Shown: piece after piece, positions 17,401-25,324 of the stretch
How positions within the stretch are numbered: the first letter of the stretch is position 1
Layout: each line of letters starts with the position of its first letter
NCBI RefSeq assembly: GCF_000205165.1
Contig: NZ_GL883837.1
Span: 1 to 64,000, forward strand
Length of the DNA: 64,000 nt
DNA from: Paraprevotella xylaniphila YIT 11841
GTDB taxonomy: Bacteria; Bacteroidota; Bacteroidia; Bacteroidales; Bacteroidaceae
Reading direction: 5' to 3'
Position numbers and translations under genes: made by a program
Notes under the pieces: generated by a model
Told to the model about the DNA's origin: nothing
What the model saw: the letters and a program-made list of their open reading frames with translations, nothing else
The model's database searches: none

Positions 17401-20187
17401 GACGAATACGGCCATTATTCCCATGACAGACTGGTGCTGTTCATCAACCAAGGCGGCTTCAAGTTCCAAAGGATAGATACCGACATCATCGACGATGACC
17501 ATTGGCAATGGAGCTATCCGGCGTTTGCCGACTTGAACAACGATGGCATCAAAGACATCATCATAGAAGAGGAAGCCAATGTCGAAAACCGCATCTATCA
17601 TATTTACCTCAGCCGAGGCGGACAAATTAACTATGACTCTCCCATAAAAGTGGAAGGTCCCGTGGGAACAACCCAAGACCTCATCTTCTACGACCTGGAC
17701 AACAACGGATACCTTGATTTGGTCGGTACGCATTTGAACAGTTGGCTGTACAATTACGGAGGAGGAAAGTTTGAGTTGCAAACCACCGATGACGACAACG
17801 GTTCCTATATGCTATTTGGAAAAGATGCCAACGGAAAGCCCTTGTTCCTGAACAACGCCGGAGACGACATGAACACGGCCAACAGCCGCATTTCCAATAC
17901 GCCACCGCACACTCCGCAAGGCTTGCGCGCCACGCAAGACGAAGACGGGTATCTCACCATATCATGGAACGCTGCCGAAGATGCCGAAACCCCGGCCTGC
18001 CAGATGCGTTATAACCTGAGCGTGAAAAAACAAGGGGCTTCCGGAGAAGGGGCATTCATCATCTCCCCGTTGAACGGGCTAAGCAATGAGGCCGCCCCTC
18101 TGCCCTCCCCATTGCAAGAACTGACGGGGACACAGATACGCATACCTGTATCTGCACTGCCGGTAGGCAAATATGAGATTCAGATGCAAAGCATAGACAG
18201 ATGGTTCGCCACTTCGGATTTCACCACCCCCTTGGCGGTGGAAATCCTCCCTAAACCGTTATTGTCCTTGCCGCCACGCATCTGTCGTGACAAATCGGCC
18301 ACCATACGGTATGTCGGCACAGGAGGAAAGAACATAAAGGTGGATTTCGGAGCCGATGCCACCGTATTGGACAGTAGCGACGGCCACACGTACGAAGTGG
18401 TGTGGAGCACAGCCGGACAAAAGACCCTTACCGTAACCGTGGACGGCATCAGCAGCAAAGTGTCCACCTATGTCAATCCCCCGTTGGACGCCACATTCAC
18501 CCTGCCCGGAATCACGTTGGCCCACACGAAAACCAACTTTGAAATATCGGACGACATCTTCATGGCCAACCGGAGCGTAAGTTTCACCGTCAAGTCACAA
18601 GACGACAATGACTTTTATACTCCCGAGCACTATGGTATCAGTTTTGAACGGAAAGAAAACACGAAAGAGGTACGGGCCACATTCACGCATACCGGACATT
18701 ATACCGTGCGCATGAACGTGGAAGACGATGGCTGCGGAAACATCTACCAAGAACGCGACATCGACGTGCTCGAAGGTATGGAAGCCCCGCAGATCGCCTT
18801 GGTCACGGTAGACCCCACGACCGGGAAAAACCGGATTAACTGGAAATTCAAAAACCTTCCGGATTACATTTCCACGGTCTGCATCTACAAAGAGGGCAGC
18901 CACTACAACCAATTCGACCTGATTGGCGAAGCACAACCGTCAGACGAGGGGTTCACCGACATGGCCTCCAACCCGGCCGTCACCACTTCACGCTACCGTA
19001 TCTGCCTGAACACCAGTTTCGGTATACCGACGGAAAGCGGTACGCCCCACCAAAGCGTCCACCTGACCATCAACAAAGGCATGAACGGCAGTTGGAACCT
19101 GATGTGGAATGCTTACTCCGGACGCGACATAGACCATTACCGCATCCTGAGAGGCACCTCGCCTGAAACCTTAACCGAAATAGCTACCGTTCCGGGCAGC
19201 ACCCAGTCATACACCGACCTCACAGCTCCCGAAGGCGTGGTTTATTATGCCATAGCTTATAGTGCTTATTACGAAGATGAATGGCAACCGATGAAGCGCA
19301 ATCTCGCCATGGCTTCTGCCCAATCGAACACAGCCAGTGCAGCGCAAGCCCAAAACTTGCGGTTGGCCGAAGAACTGGCCGTCACGCATTTGGAGAAAGA
19401 GGCCGTATTGAACGAGCAACAAGCCAGCCTGCACCTGTATGCCCACATCTATCCTGCGAACGCCTCGTGCAAGAATGTGAACTGGACGATTATACAGGGG
19501 GAAGAACTGGCCTATGTCACCCCACAAGGACTATTGGTCGCCCATGGAACTCAGGCCGGGCAGATTATCGTACGCGCCACGACCATCGACGGCTCACAAC
19601 TGCATCAGGACTTGACGGTAGAAAAAGCATCCTTCCCCGTCCCGGTAGAAAGCATCCGCATCTACCCCGAAGAGGAACTCTATATCGACAATAGCACCGG
19701 AGTGCAACGCATAGAACTGGCAGCACAGGTTTACCCGGAAGAAGCCACGAACCCGCAAGTCGCCTGGAACATTATCGAAGGCAGTGAATTCGCTTATATC
19801 GAAGAGGATGCTTCCGGACACACGTACCTCCATGCCACCCAAAACGGCAAGGGCACGATTGAGGTAAAATCACTGGCCTATCCCGAGATACGGGATACCC
19901 GTGCATTCCACGCCGTGGGATTCCCCGGAAGCGACATCCGCTCTTCCCGCGAAAACACCATCCACGTCTATCCGACCATCGTGACCGAAAACCTTCATGT
20001 CTGCCACATGCCGGACAACAGTGAAAAACAGATTCACGTCATCGGATTGGACGGACGGTGCAAGCATACGGAACAAACATGGGAAACGGACATCCGCATC
20101 CCATGCCACAGTTATCCTCCTGGCATTTACCTGTTAAAGGTAATCACCAACGGACAAACCGTAACGCGCAAGTTCATTAAGAAATGA
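14428..20187 (+). CDS. Giant secreted multidomain protein with VCBS/FG-GAP repeats and T9SS sorting domain
   Basis: A 1919-residue protein with a signal peptide (hydrophobic about residues 20-42, cleaved near AAQAQDD). In order: FG-GAP/VCBS-like repeats rich in D-x-N-x-D-G calcium loops (about 165-570), a fibronectin III-like domain (about 590-690), a PKD-like domain (about 725-790), a second VCBS block (about 810-1125), fibronectin III-like (about 1160-1275), two Ig/PKD-like domains (to about 1450), two more fibronectin III-like domains (to about 1630), and two bacterial Ig-like (Big_2) domains (about 1650-1830). The last 75 residues (YPTIVTENLHV ... GIYLLKV ... RKFIKK) form a type A T9SS sorting domain. 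Probably a surface adhesin or scaffold; no enzyme domain is visible. Confidence 0.85.
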   Translation: MEKHYHDAFSGAPPLTSNGTLLLLSRALFLVLCSLWGAMAAQAQDDSYRWTEQNGVYTLTGTAQKGEIATIKVGSFYASDDHADATVYFHASGIDSQKDNISLFYPIKQDGTGSDTQHRELIQEGWNDVYLTAQHVEGTTANVQISHIVLPTNTTHPVEAMSNIYDINGDGKMEFLGTDFRFHSYQYPGLMPMEQYSIPEKGEHARLCNLNNDAFPDIRYLEGGTIALSGQDASWQIPENVSEAPYPCDYNNDGRIDLMHDNRKIYRQAADGSFNSIEIIPISSEEDTLVYNRWESQPSSSGIGLGNLGGDVGVAIGGSPSAHVATFSSNREFYSMDFNKDGHADLIDESTGTLLLNRGNNRFLVAPQSGRLYPRDLNGDFIMDYICYDEETQTVESMVFQKDGSIKRQTLMSNLAMDKRIYFCDFNADGYVDVLLPFSHSSATGEYCYLVMAINDGKGNFAINEDNTFHRQLFFIGCADVDNDGCYDILALEKNADRKVWNGWECDLYWLKGSKDMLFKEMPDALIPTQIVQYESSGGLEGDAEAYVGDFDNDGFCDILVHSMYFERLSDKLPTASNSFLYSFKQEATAANQAPEKPDMPTLVSDAASGMLQINWQPGKDDLTPTTDLTYALRIGTAPGKGDILYACADEQGHRLNLMPGNMEYNLDKTLNVSGWRKGDYYIAVQTIDAMGKGSAWSDAAIYRHEVAHAPFYIADKDITTADTAIIGYDGPADPSLSYDWDLDGGTIISSEASGSILKVVFDQPGQKHITLSVIDAEGNTSTPRTDDLHVSAVRFDKRTLGNPIYSIQQIADIDIDGQPELLASDGVYQTTEGQDFEKAPGIYNTNLNVSLNFAWDYNRDGLMDFIGGMNAENGTFKDNLMLNQGNRRFTVTNAIGDAFVPKIGISDFWEYPIYDFNNDGLPDYHWRNSSGYSGQNDTIYENTGDWRTFVAHPIDCIAYSGTSNEFQYDFVYADINGDNLMDMAGWGKQWDEYGHYSHDRLVLFINQGGFKFQRIDTDIIDDDHWQWSYPAFADLNNDGIKDIIIEEEANVENRIYHIYLSRGGQINYDSPIKVEGPVGTTQDLIFYDLDNNGYLDLVGTHLNSWLYNYGGGKFELQTTDDDNGSYMLFGKDANGKPLFLNNAGDDMNTANSRISNTPPHTPQGLRATQDEDGYLTISWNAAEDAETPACQMRYNLSVKKQGASGEGAFIISPLNGLSNEAAPLPSPLQELTGTQIRIPVSALPVGKYEIQMQSIDRWFATSDFTTPLAVEILPKPLLSLPPRICRDKSATIRYVGTGGKNIKVDFGADATVLDSSDGHTYEVVWSTAGQKTLTVTVDGISSKVSTYVNPPLDATFTLPGITLAHTKTNFEISDDIFMANRSVSFTVKSQDDNDFYTPEHYGISFERKENTKEVRATFTHTGHYTVRMNVEDDGCGNIYQERDIDVLEGMEAPQIALVTVDPTTGKNRINWKFKNLPDYISTVCIYKEGSHYNQFDLIGEAQPSDEGFTDMASNPAVTTSRYRICLNTSFGIPTESGTPHQSVHLTINKGMNGSWNLMWNAYSGRDIDHYRILRGTSPETLTEIATVPGSTQSYTDLTAPEGVVYYAIAYSAYYEDEWQPMKRNLAMASAQSNTASAAQAQNLRLAEELAVTHLEKEAVLNEQQASLHLYAHIYPANASCKNVNWTIIQGEELAYVTPQGLLVAHGTQAGQIIVRATTIDGSQLHQDLTVEKASFPVPVESIRIYPEEELYIDNSTGVQRIELAAQVYPEEATNPQVAWNIIEGSEFAYIEEDASGHTYLHATQNGKGTIEVKSLAYPEIRDTRAFHAVGFPGSDIRSSRENTIHVYPTIVTENLHVCHMPDNSEKQIHVIGLDGRCKHTEQTWETDIRIPCHSYPPGIYLLKVITNGQTVTRKFIKK

Positions 20188-20205
20188 TAGCGTGCCCACT
20201 CATCT

Positions 20206-20250
20206 CCCTTGCCTCCCGCAGCCTCGTACCCGGGTTGGCAAGGGGTTTTT
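20206..20250 (+). terminator. Intrinsic terminator after the giant secreted protein
   Basis: CCCTTGCC (20206-20213) pairs with GGCAAGGG (20237-20244), followed by five T (20246-20250). Confidence 0.75.
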
Positions 20251-20277
20251 GTATGACATAAAAGCGCCCGAATTTTC

Positions 20278-20340
20278 TGCGCCAAACGCAAAATCATTCT
20301 CAGCCGAACGATTTTTCGTTTGGCGCAGAATGATTTTGCG
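20278..20340. repeat. Dispersed palindromic repeat, copy 1
   Basis: A 50-base palindrome (20278-20327): 22-base arms matching at 20 positions around a 6-base loop, followed by a third copy of the inner module (GAATGATTTTGCG, 20328-20340). The reverse complement of 20294-20327 matches 37384-37417 at 33 of 34 positions. The rest of the 20251-20601 gap shows no gene and no further structure I can support. Confidence 0.75.
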
Positions 20341-20601
20341 TGCTGCCGCAAACAGTTTCATGCCGTATGCCACCTCGGCCACCCATACAATGAGATTGAA
20401 CGAAAAAAGGGTTCACGTCCTTCATATAAACTGTGCTTCAACTCGTTACGGTGAACTCTCTTTCTCACAGCCTTCACCTGCCCTTCACGGAGAAGCAAGC
20501 GTCTCCACATGAGTGCTCAAGAGCCATAGAACGGTCTGAGCCAGACATGAATCTATACATTGAAAAAAGTTCTTTTTCCCCGAAAGGTCATCCTCTTCCA
20601 C

Positions 20602-20609
20602 TACCTTTG
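20602..20609 (+). promoter_or_regulatory. Distal -7-like element upstream of pyrE
   Basis: TACCTTTG fits TAnnTTTG, about 115 bases upstream of pyrE. It may be a second, distal promoter; no clear -33 element. Confidence 0.35.
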
Positions 20610-20665
20610 CAAATACGAAGACAGGGTACAGTCCGGCACAGCCCAATTAAAAAACTCCGTTTTCA

Positions 20666-20697
20666 TTTGCCCCTGCGCTCACCTTTCACTATCTTTG
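20666..20697 (+). promoter_or_regulatory. pyrE promoter (-33 TTTG, -7 TATCTTTG)
   Basis: TTTG at 20666-20669 and TATCTTTG at 20690-20697 are spaced 20 bases apart, the Bacteroidota pattern, 28 bases before the pyrE ATG. Confidence 0.7.
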
Positions 20698-20725
20698 CAG
20701 CACGAATCATAAACTTAGGACAGTT

Positions 20726-21358
20726 ATGGAAACATTAGAGAAGATCTTCGCAGCTAAGTTACTTAAAGTCAAAGCCATCAAACTTCAGCCGACCAACCCT
20801 TTCACATGGGCTTCCGGATGGAAATCCCCGTTCTATTGCGACAACCGTAAGACATTGTCTTACCCGGAACTGCGCAATTTCGTAAAAATCGAGATAGGAC
20901 GCCTCATCGCCGAGCGTTTCCCTGAAGCCGACGCTATTGCCGGCGTGGCTACCGGAGCCATCCCGCAAGGTGCATTGGTTGCCGACTTGTTGAACCTGCC
21001 CTTCGTCTACGTGCGTTCCAAACCCAAAGACCATGGCTTGGAAAACCTGATTGAAGGCGAACTTCGTCCGGGCATGAAAGTCGTTGTCGTAGAAGACCTG
21101 ATTTCTACCGGCGGAAGCAGCCTGAAAGCCGTGGAAGCCATCCGCAACAACGGTTGCGAGGTGAGCGGCATGGTGGCAGCCTACACTTACGGGTTCGACG
21201 TGGCCGCCCAGGCTTTCAAGGCGGCTAATGTAAAACTGGTCACCCTGACTAATTATGAAGCCGTAGTGGCAGAAGCCGTACGCATCGGCTATATCGACCC
21301 CTGCGACGTGGAGGTGCTCAACGAGTGGAGAAAAGACCCGGCCCATTGGAACGGTTAA
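20726..21358 (+). CDS. pyrE: Orotate phosphoribosyltransferase
   Basis: Joins orotate and PRPP to form OMP in pyrimidine synthesis. The 210-residue length is standard. FTWASGWKSPFYCDNR at the N-terminus and the PRPP-binding motif VVVEDLISTGGSS (about 120-132) are diagnostic. It leads a run pyrE - SRPBCC protein - argH with gaps of 27 and 16 bases, so the three are probably one operon driven by the promoter at 20666-20697. Confidence 0.97.
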   Translation: METLEKIFAAKLLKVKAIKLQPTNPFTWASGWKSPFYCDNRKTLSYPELRNFVKIEIGRLIAERFPEADAIAGVATGAIPQGALVADLLNLPFVYVRSKPKDHGLENLIEGELRPGMKVVVVEDLISTGGSSLKAVEAIRNNGCEVSGMVAAYTYGFDVAAQAFKAANVKLVTLTNYEAVVAEAVRIGYIDPCDVEVLNEWRKDPAHWNG

Positions 21359-21385
21359 TCGTCTCATCAACAGGAAAACGGAAAA

Positions 21386-21868
21386 ATGTCAAAACAACAA
21401 TTTGAAAGCAACATCAAGCCAATTCCCTACGCGCAGTCGTGCGTCTATGCCAAACTGGCCGACTTGAACAACCTGTCCGTCATCAAGGAACGGTTCAACG
21501 ACCCGTCGGTACGCACCATGATGTCGGGCCAGGTGCCGGAAGACAAGTTGAACCAACTGAACGAACGTATCCAGGAAATGACGTTCGACACGGACTCCGT
21601 GAGTTGCAAGATTTCCCCTTTAGGGGAAGTCTCCCTGCGAATCATCGAGCGCGAAGAGCCGAAGTGCATCAAGTTCGAAACGGTCAATTCCCCTATCCAT
21701 CTCAACCTGTGGATTCAACTGTTGCCCACTTCCGAAACGGCATGCAAGATGAAACTGACGGTAGGGGCTGAACTCAACCCGTTCATCAAAGGCATGGTGG
21801 CCAAACCGCTGAAAGAGGGGGTAGAGAAACTGGCAGACATGTTGGCCATGATTCCATACGGAGCTTAA
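21386..21868 (+). CDS. SRPBCC (START-like) superfamily protein
   Basis: A 160-residue soluble protein without a signal peptide. The N-terminal strand SNIKPIPYAQSCVYAKLADLNN, a middle CKISPLGEVSLRIIEREEP region and a C-terminal amphipathic helix ending in LADMLAMIPYGA fit the helix-grip fold of SRPBCC/polyketide-cyclase-like proteins. The ligand is unknown. Fixed between pyrE and argH, so a link to nucleotide or arginine metabolism is possible but not shown. Confidence 0.65.
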   Translation: MSKQQFESNIKPIPYAQSCVYAKLADLNNLSVIKERFNDPSVRTMMSGQVPEDKLNQLNERIQEMTFDTDSVSCKISPLGEVSLRIIEREEPKCIKFETVNSPIHLNLWIQLLPTSETACKMKLTVGAELNPFIKGMVAKPLKEGVEKLADMLAMIPYGA

Positions 21869-21884
21869 TCACATCAAAGACAAT

Positions 21885-23225
21885 ATGGCAAGCAAACTTT
21901 GGGAAAAAAACACGGAAGTCAATCAAGAAATAGAAAAGTTCACGGTCGGCCGCGACCGTGAACTTGATTTGTATCTGGCGCGGTACGACGTACTGGGTTC
22001 GATGGCGCACATCACCATGTTGGAATCCATCGGACTGCTCGGCAAGGACGAACTGCCGGTGCTGTTGAAGGAACTGCGCCGCATCCATGCCGACATCGAA
22101 GCCGGGCGCTTCACCATCGAAGAAGGTGTGGAAGACGTGCACTCGCAAGTGGAACTGCTGCTCACCCGTAAACTGGGCGACATGGGGAAGAAAATCCATA
22201 GCGGACGGTCGCGCAACGACCAGGTATTGGTGGATCTGAAACTGTTCACCCGCGCACAACTCCAGGAAATAGCCGAAGAAGTCCGGGTGCTGTTCGAAGA
22301 ACTGCAAGCCCAGAGCGAACGCTACAAAAGGGTGCTCATGCCGGGCTATACCCACCTTCAGGTGGCCATGCCCTCCAGTTTCGGATTATGGTTCGGAGCC
22401 TACGCGGAAAGCCTGGTGGACGACCTGCTTTTCCTTCAGGCTGCCTACAAGATGACCAACCGCAACCCGCTCGGTTCTGCCGCTGGTTACGGTTCATCAT
22501 TTCCCCTCAACCGTACGCTGACCACCGAACTTCTCGGATTCGATTCGATGAACTACAACGTGGTCTATGCCCAAATGGGACGCGGGAAGATGGAACGCAA
22601 CGTGGCCTTCGCCCTCGCAGGCATCGCCGGGACGCTGAGCAAACTGGCCTTCGATGCCTGCCTGTTCAACTCGCAAAACTTCGGTTTCGTCAAGTTGCCG
22701 GACAACTGTACCACGGGGTCGAGCATCATGCCGCACAAGAAAAACCCGGACGTGTTCGAGCTGACGCGTGCCAAGTGCAATAAAATCCAGGCACTGCCCC
22801 AACAGATCATACTCATCATGAACAATCTGCCGTGCGGCTACTTCCGCGACCTGCAAATCATCAAGGAAGTATTCCTCCCGGCATTCGAGGAATTGAAGGA
22901 TTGCCTGCGCATGGCGGCCTACATTATCAATAAGATACAAGTGAACGAGCATATCCTTGACGACCCGAAATACGACAACATGTTCAGCGTGGAAGAGGTG
23001 AACCGGTTGGCCACGGGCGGCATGCCGTTCCGCGATGCTTACAAGAAAGTGGGACTGGACATCGAAGCCGGGAACTTTACCCCCGACAAACGCGTGCACC
23101 ACACCCACGAAGGAAGTATCGGCAACTTATGCAACGACAAGATACATGGGCTGATGGAACAAGTGTGGAACGGTTTCAACTTCGCCCGCACCCGTGAAGC
23201 GGAAAACCGCCTGCTCGGAAAATAA
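21885..23225 (+). CDS. argH: Argininosuccinate lyase
   Basis: Splits argininosuccinate into arginine and fumarate. The 446-residue length is normal. It carries the fumarase/aspartase-superfamily signature GSSIMPHKKNPD, the early HSGRSRNDQV block and MPGYTHLQVAMP. It begins 16 bases after the SRPBCC gene and is followed at once by a terminator-like hairpin. Confidence 0.96.
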   Translation: MASKLWEKNTEVNQEIEKFTVGRDRELDLYLARYDVLGSMAHITMLESIGLLGKDELPVLLKELRRIHADIEAGRFTIEEGVEDVHSQVELLLTRKLGDMGKKIHSGRSRNDQVLVDLKLFTRAQLQEIAEEVRVLFEELQAQSERYKRVLMPGYTHLQVAMPSSFGLWFGAYAESLVDDLLFLQAAYKMTNRNPLGSAAGYGSSFPLNRTLTTELLGFDSMNYNVVYAQMGRGKMERNVAFALAGIAGTLSKLAFDACLFNSQNFGFVKLPDNCTTGSSIMPHKKNPDVFELTRAKCNKIQALPQQIILIMNNLPCGYFRDLQIIKEVFLPAFEELKDCLRMAAYIINKIQVNEHILDDPKYDNMFSVEEVNRLATGGMPFRDAYKKVGLDIEAGNFTPDKRVHHTHEGSIGNLCNDKIHGLMEQVWNGFNFARTREAENRLLGK

Positions 23226-23245
23226 GAAGCACCACAATAAAAGGT

Positions 23246-23290
23246 AAAAAACTCCGTTTCTTTGATATGAAAAGAATACGGAGTTTTTTT
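23246..23290 (+). terminator. Terminator-like hairpin after argH, overlapping the next start codon
   Basis: AAAAAACTCCGT (23246-23257) pairs with ACGGAGTTTTTT (23278-23289); the U-rich side continues to 23290. The ATG of the next gene (23267-23269) lies in the 20-base loop. Confidence 0.75.
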
Positions 23291-23818
23291 ATCTTCACGG
23301 CATTGCTATGCCTCACGGCCTGCAAGGAGGACGTACAAAACACCTACTCCAACTATCCGGCCTATTTCGTGTACAAAAACGTCAACACCGTACCGCAGCT
23401 CAACGCGGCCCTGAACAGCTTAGGGGTCTATACGACCATCTGCCGCGACCGCGACCGTTTCCTGTTCACGGACGAAAGCGGACACACCACCCCGGTCAAT
23501 GCCACGGCCATTGCCGGTAACTCTTCCATTCAAATGGGTATCGCCGGTTTTATTGCCGGCCTGCCCAACATCCCGGAATTGGGCAACACGGTTTCTTTGC
23601 CCGTCTGCTACGATTTGGCCTGCCCCAACTGTTATTCCGCTTACAACATATCCCGTGCCCTGCAACTGAAAGAAGGCGGTTATGCCGCATGCGTATCCTG
23701 TGGCCGGACGTACAACCTGAACAATCAGGGACAAATCAGTATCGGTGAGGAAGGGGTAAGCCTGTTCCGTTACCGTATCACGTATTCCGGCAACACGATG
23801 GTCATCAACAACCGGTAA
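23267..23818 (+). CDS. Small uncharacterised lipoprotein
   Basis: A 183-residue protein with signal peptide and lipobox (LLCLTAC, Cys18), so it is membrane anchored. The mature part includes paired Cys in CYDLACPNC and CVSCGR, suggesting a rubredoxin-like or zinc-binding knuckle. I do not recognise the family. Its start codon lies in the loop of the hairpin that terminates argH, so it is read either by run-through or from a promoter inside the hairpin (a weak TTTCTTTG at 23257-23264). Confidence 0.75.
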   Translation: MKRIRSFFIFTALLCLTACKEDVQNTYSNYPAYFVYKNVNTVPQLNAALNSLGVYTTICRDRDRFLFTDESGHTTPVNATAIAGNSSIQMGIAGFIAGLPNIPELGNTVSLPVCYDLACPNCYSAYNISRALQLKEGGYAACVSCGRTYNLNNQGQISIGEEGVSLFRYRITYSGNTMVINNR

Positions 23819-23833
23819 AAAATAAAAGAAAAA

Positions 23834-23865
23834 TTTGGTGTAAACTCCGAAATACGCTATCTTTG
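23834..23865 (+). promoter_or_regulatory. Promoter for the tRNA pair
   Basis: TTTG at 23834-23837 and TATCTTTG at 23858-23865, spaced 20 bases, lie just before tRNA-Gly. Confidence 0.7.
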
Positions 23866-23888
23866 CAGCCGTAATACAAAAGTCCCCT

Positions 23889-23964
<76 letters not shown>

Positions 23965-23969
23965 AGGTT

Positions 23970-24054
23970 GCTCGAATGGTGGAATCGGTAGACACGAGGG
24001 ACTTAAAATCCCTTGGCCATTACGGCTGTGCGGGTTCAAGTCCCGCTTCGAGTA
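23970..24054 (+). tRNA. tRNA-Leu (TAA)
   Basis: An 85-base class II tRNA with a long variable arm: acceptor GCTCGAA/TTCGAGT (first pair G-U), anticodon stem AGGGA/TCCCT with loop CTTAAAA (anticodon TAA), T loop TTCAAGT. No encoded CCA. It follows tRNA-Gly by 5 bases. Confidence 0.95.
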
Positions 24055-24056
24055 CG

Positions 24057-24101
24057 AAAAAAATCGCAATCATCCGGCAAAGGAATGGTTGCGATTTTTA
24101 T
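24057..24101 (+). terminator. Terminator after the tRNA pair
   Basis: AAAAATCGCAATCAT pairs with ATGGTTGCGATTTTT (one G-U), ending in a T-rich stretch. Confidence 0.8.
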
Positions 24102-24141
24102 TTTATACGATAAATAGTAACAAGTCGTTCAAAACAAAAAA

Positions 24142-25152
24142 ATGAGAACTATACTTCTGATATGCATTAGTCTGTTAGGTACTTTACCTACTGTTTACGG
24201 CCAAAACTCCATAGAGAAAGACCGTGATACGTTCCGTCGCGAAGCCGACCGGTTCTTGTCGGCCATGCCCGACGGGTTACAGGAACAACAGACCCAAGCC
24301 ATACTGCAAGCCATACAAGGAGACACCGTACCCCTCACTCGTATCCGGGTATCACGTAATATTCCTATACCTTTACCAACCGACGTGAATGCCCTCCAAA
24401 TCACTCCGTCCCTGCGCCTGTACACTCCCGTAAAAAAGAATCAAAGTCCTCTGCCTCTCCTCATTTACCTGCATGGAGGAGGATGGACATTCGGAAGCAT
24501 TAACAGTTGCGCCCGGTTTTGCCAGACATTGGCCGCCACGGGCAATGTCATCGTGTTGGCAGTAGACTATCGTCTGGCTCCCGAACATCCGTTTCCGGAC
24601 GGACTGGAGGACTGTATACGTGCCGTAAAATTGGCTCGCAAAAAAGCTTTGGAATGGGGCAGCTCACCGGAACTTGTTTCCATAGGAGGAGACAGTGCCG
24701 GAGGTAACTTGGCCTTGTCCGCCACGCTCAGTTTCTTACAGGAAAGCACATCTCCCATACGCTCCCTTTTGCTGTTCTATCCGGTGGTCTCCGCATGGAA
24801 CGATGCCTCTCCCTCTTGGAATACCTATCAGAAAGGAGCTGCTTTAGACGGCCCTTTGATGGAAGCCTTCAACCAAGCCTACACGTGCGGTCAGGCTCAA
24901 CATCCTTTCATCTCTCCCTCCCTTTGCCCGGACAGCCTGCTCTCACGTCTGCCCCGACTGCTTCTCGTGGCTGCCGAACGCGACATCTTATGCGACCAAG
25001 GAAAGGCTTTCACCGACCACGTGAAACGCCTCGGCGTGACAGCGCACCGTGAAGTATTGCCAGGCACCGTCCATCTGTTCATCACCGTACCGGGGCAGGA
25101 TACAGCTTTCCGACATGCCGTATCTTTGGCAGAAGATTTCCTTCGGCCTTAA
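24142..25152 (+). CDS. Secreted alpha/beta-hydrolase (HSL-type esterase)
   Basis: A 336-residue protein with a signal peptide (MRTILLICISLLGTLPTVYG). The hormone-sensitive-lipase family oxyanion motif HGGG is at 111-114, the nucleophile motif GDSAG at 183-187 (Ser185), with Asp281 and His311 (PGTVHLF) completing the triad. It hydrolyses an ester of unknown nature, probably in the periplasm. It stands alone between the tRNA terminator and the TonB locus and is not obviously part of that operon. Confidence 0.88.
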   Translation: MRTILLICISLLGTLPTVYGQNSIEKDRDTFRREADRFLSAMPDGLQEQQTQAILQAIQGDTVPLTRIRVSRNIPIPLPTDVNALQITPSLRLYTPVKKNQSPLPLLIYLHGGGWTFGSINSCARFCQTLAATGNVIVLAVDYRLAPEHPFPDGLEDCIRAVKLARKKALEWGSSPELVSIGGDSAGGNLALSATLSFLQESTSPIRSLLLFYPVVSAWNDASPSWNTYQKGAALDGPLMEAFNQAYTCGQAQHPFISPSLCPDSLLSRLPRLLLVAAERDILCDQGKAFTDHVKRLGVTAHREVLPGTVHLFITVPGQDTAFRHAVSLAEDFLRP

Positions 25153-25190
25153 CGGATTCCCGTTTAAAGATATTTAGTAAATATACTTAT

Positions 25191-25224
25191 TATAAGTTAT
25201 TCCTGCGTAAGGGAATGACTTATA
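25191..25224. promoter_or_regulatory. 34-base inverted repeat upstream of the TonB-receptor promoter
   Basis: 13-base arms (25191-25203 and 25212-25224) match at 12 of 13 positions around an 8-base loop. No T-run follows, so it is less like a terminator and more like an operator, although it also lies just after the esterase gene. Confidence 0.5.
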
Positions 25225-25272
25225 TCCGAACAATACACCCGATACACAACAAAATATACCGATATTTAAGTA

Positions 25273-25303
25273 TTGACGAACATTCTCGAATGGGATAATT
25301 TTG
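25273..25303 (+). promoter_or_regulatory. Promoter of the TonB-receptor/peptidase operon with embedded palindrome
   Basis: TTG at 25273-25275 and TAATTTTG at 25296-25303 fit the -33/-7 pattern with 20 bases between. A perfect CATTC-TC-GAATG inverted repeat (25281-25292) lies in the spacer, where a repressor could block the promoter. The start codon follows 21 bases later. Confidence 0.65.
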
Positions 25304-25324
25304 TAACCTCAAAAATTAAACGTC

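Noticed and set aside
20278-20340. CRISPR or tRNA-like structure
   Set aside because: There are only three short modules without regular spacers, and no cas genes in the window; the palindrome is better described as a dispersed repeat.
24142-25152. Esterase as the first gene of the TonB/peptidase operon
   Set aside because: A 172-base gap with a promoter and palindromes separates it from the receptor gene.
25281-25292. Fur box at the TonB operon promoter
   Set aside because: The palindrome CATTC-TC-GAATG does not resemble the Fur consensus; it is reported only as an unassigned operator candidate.
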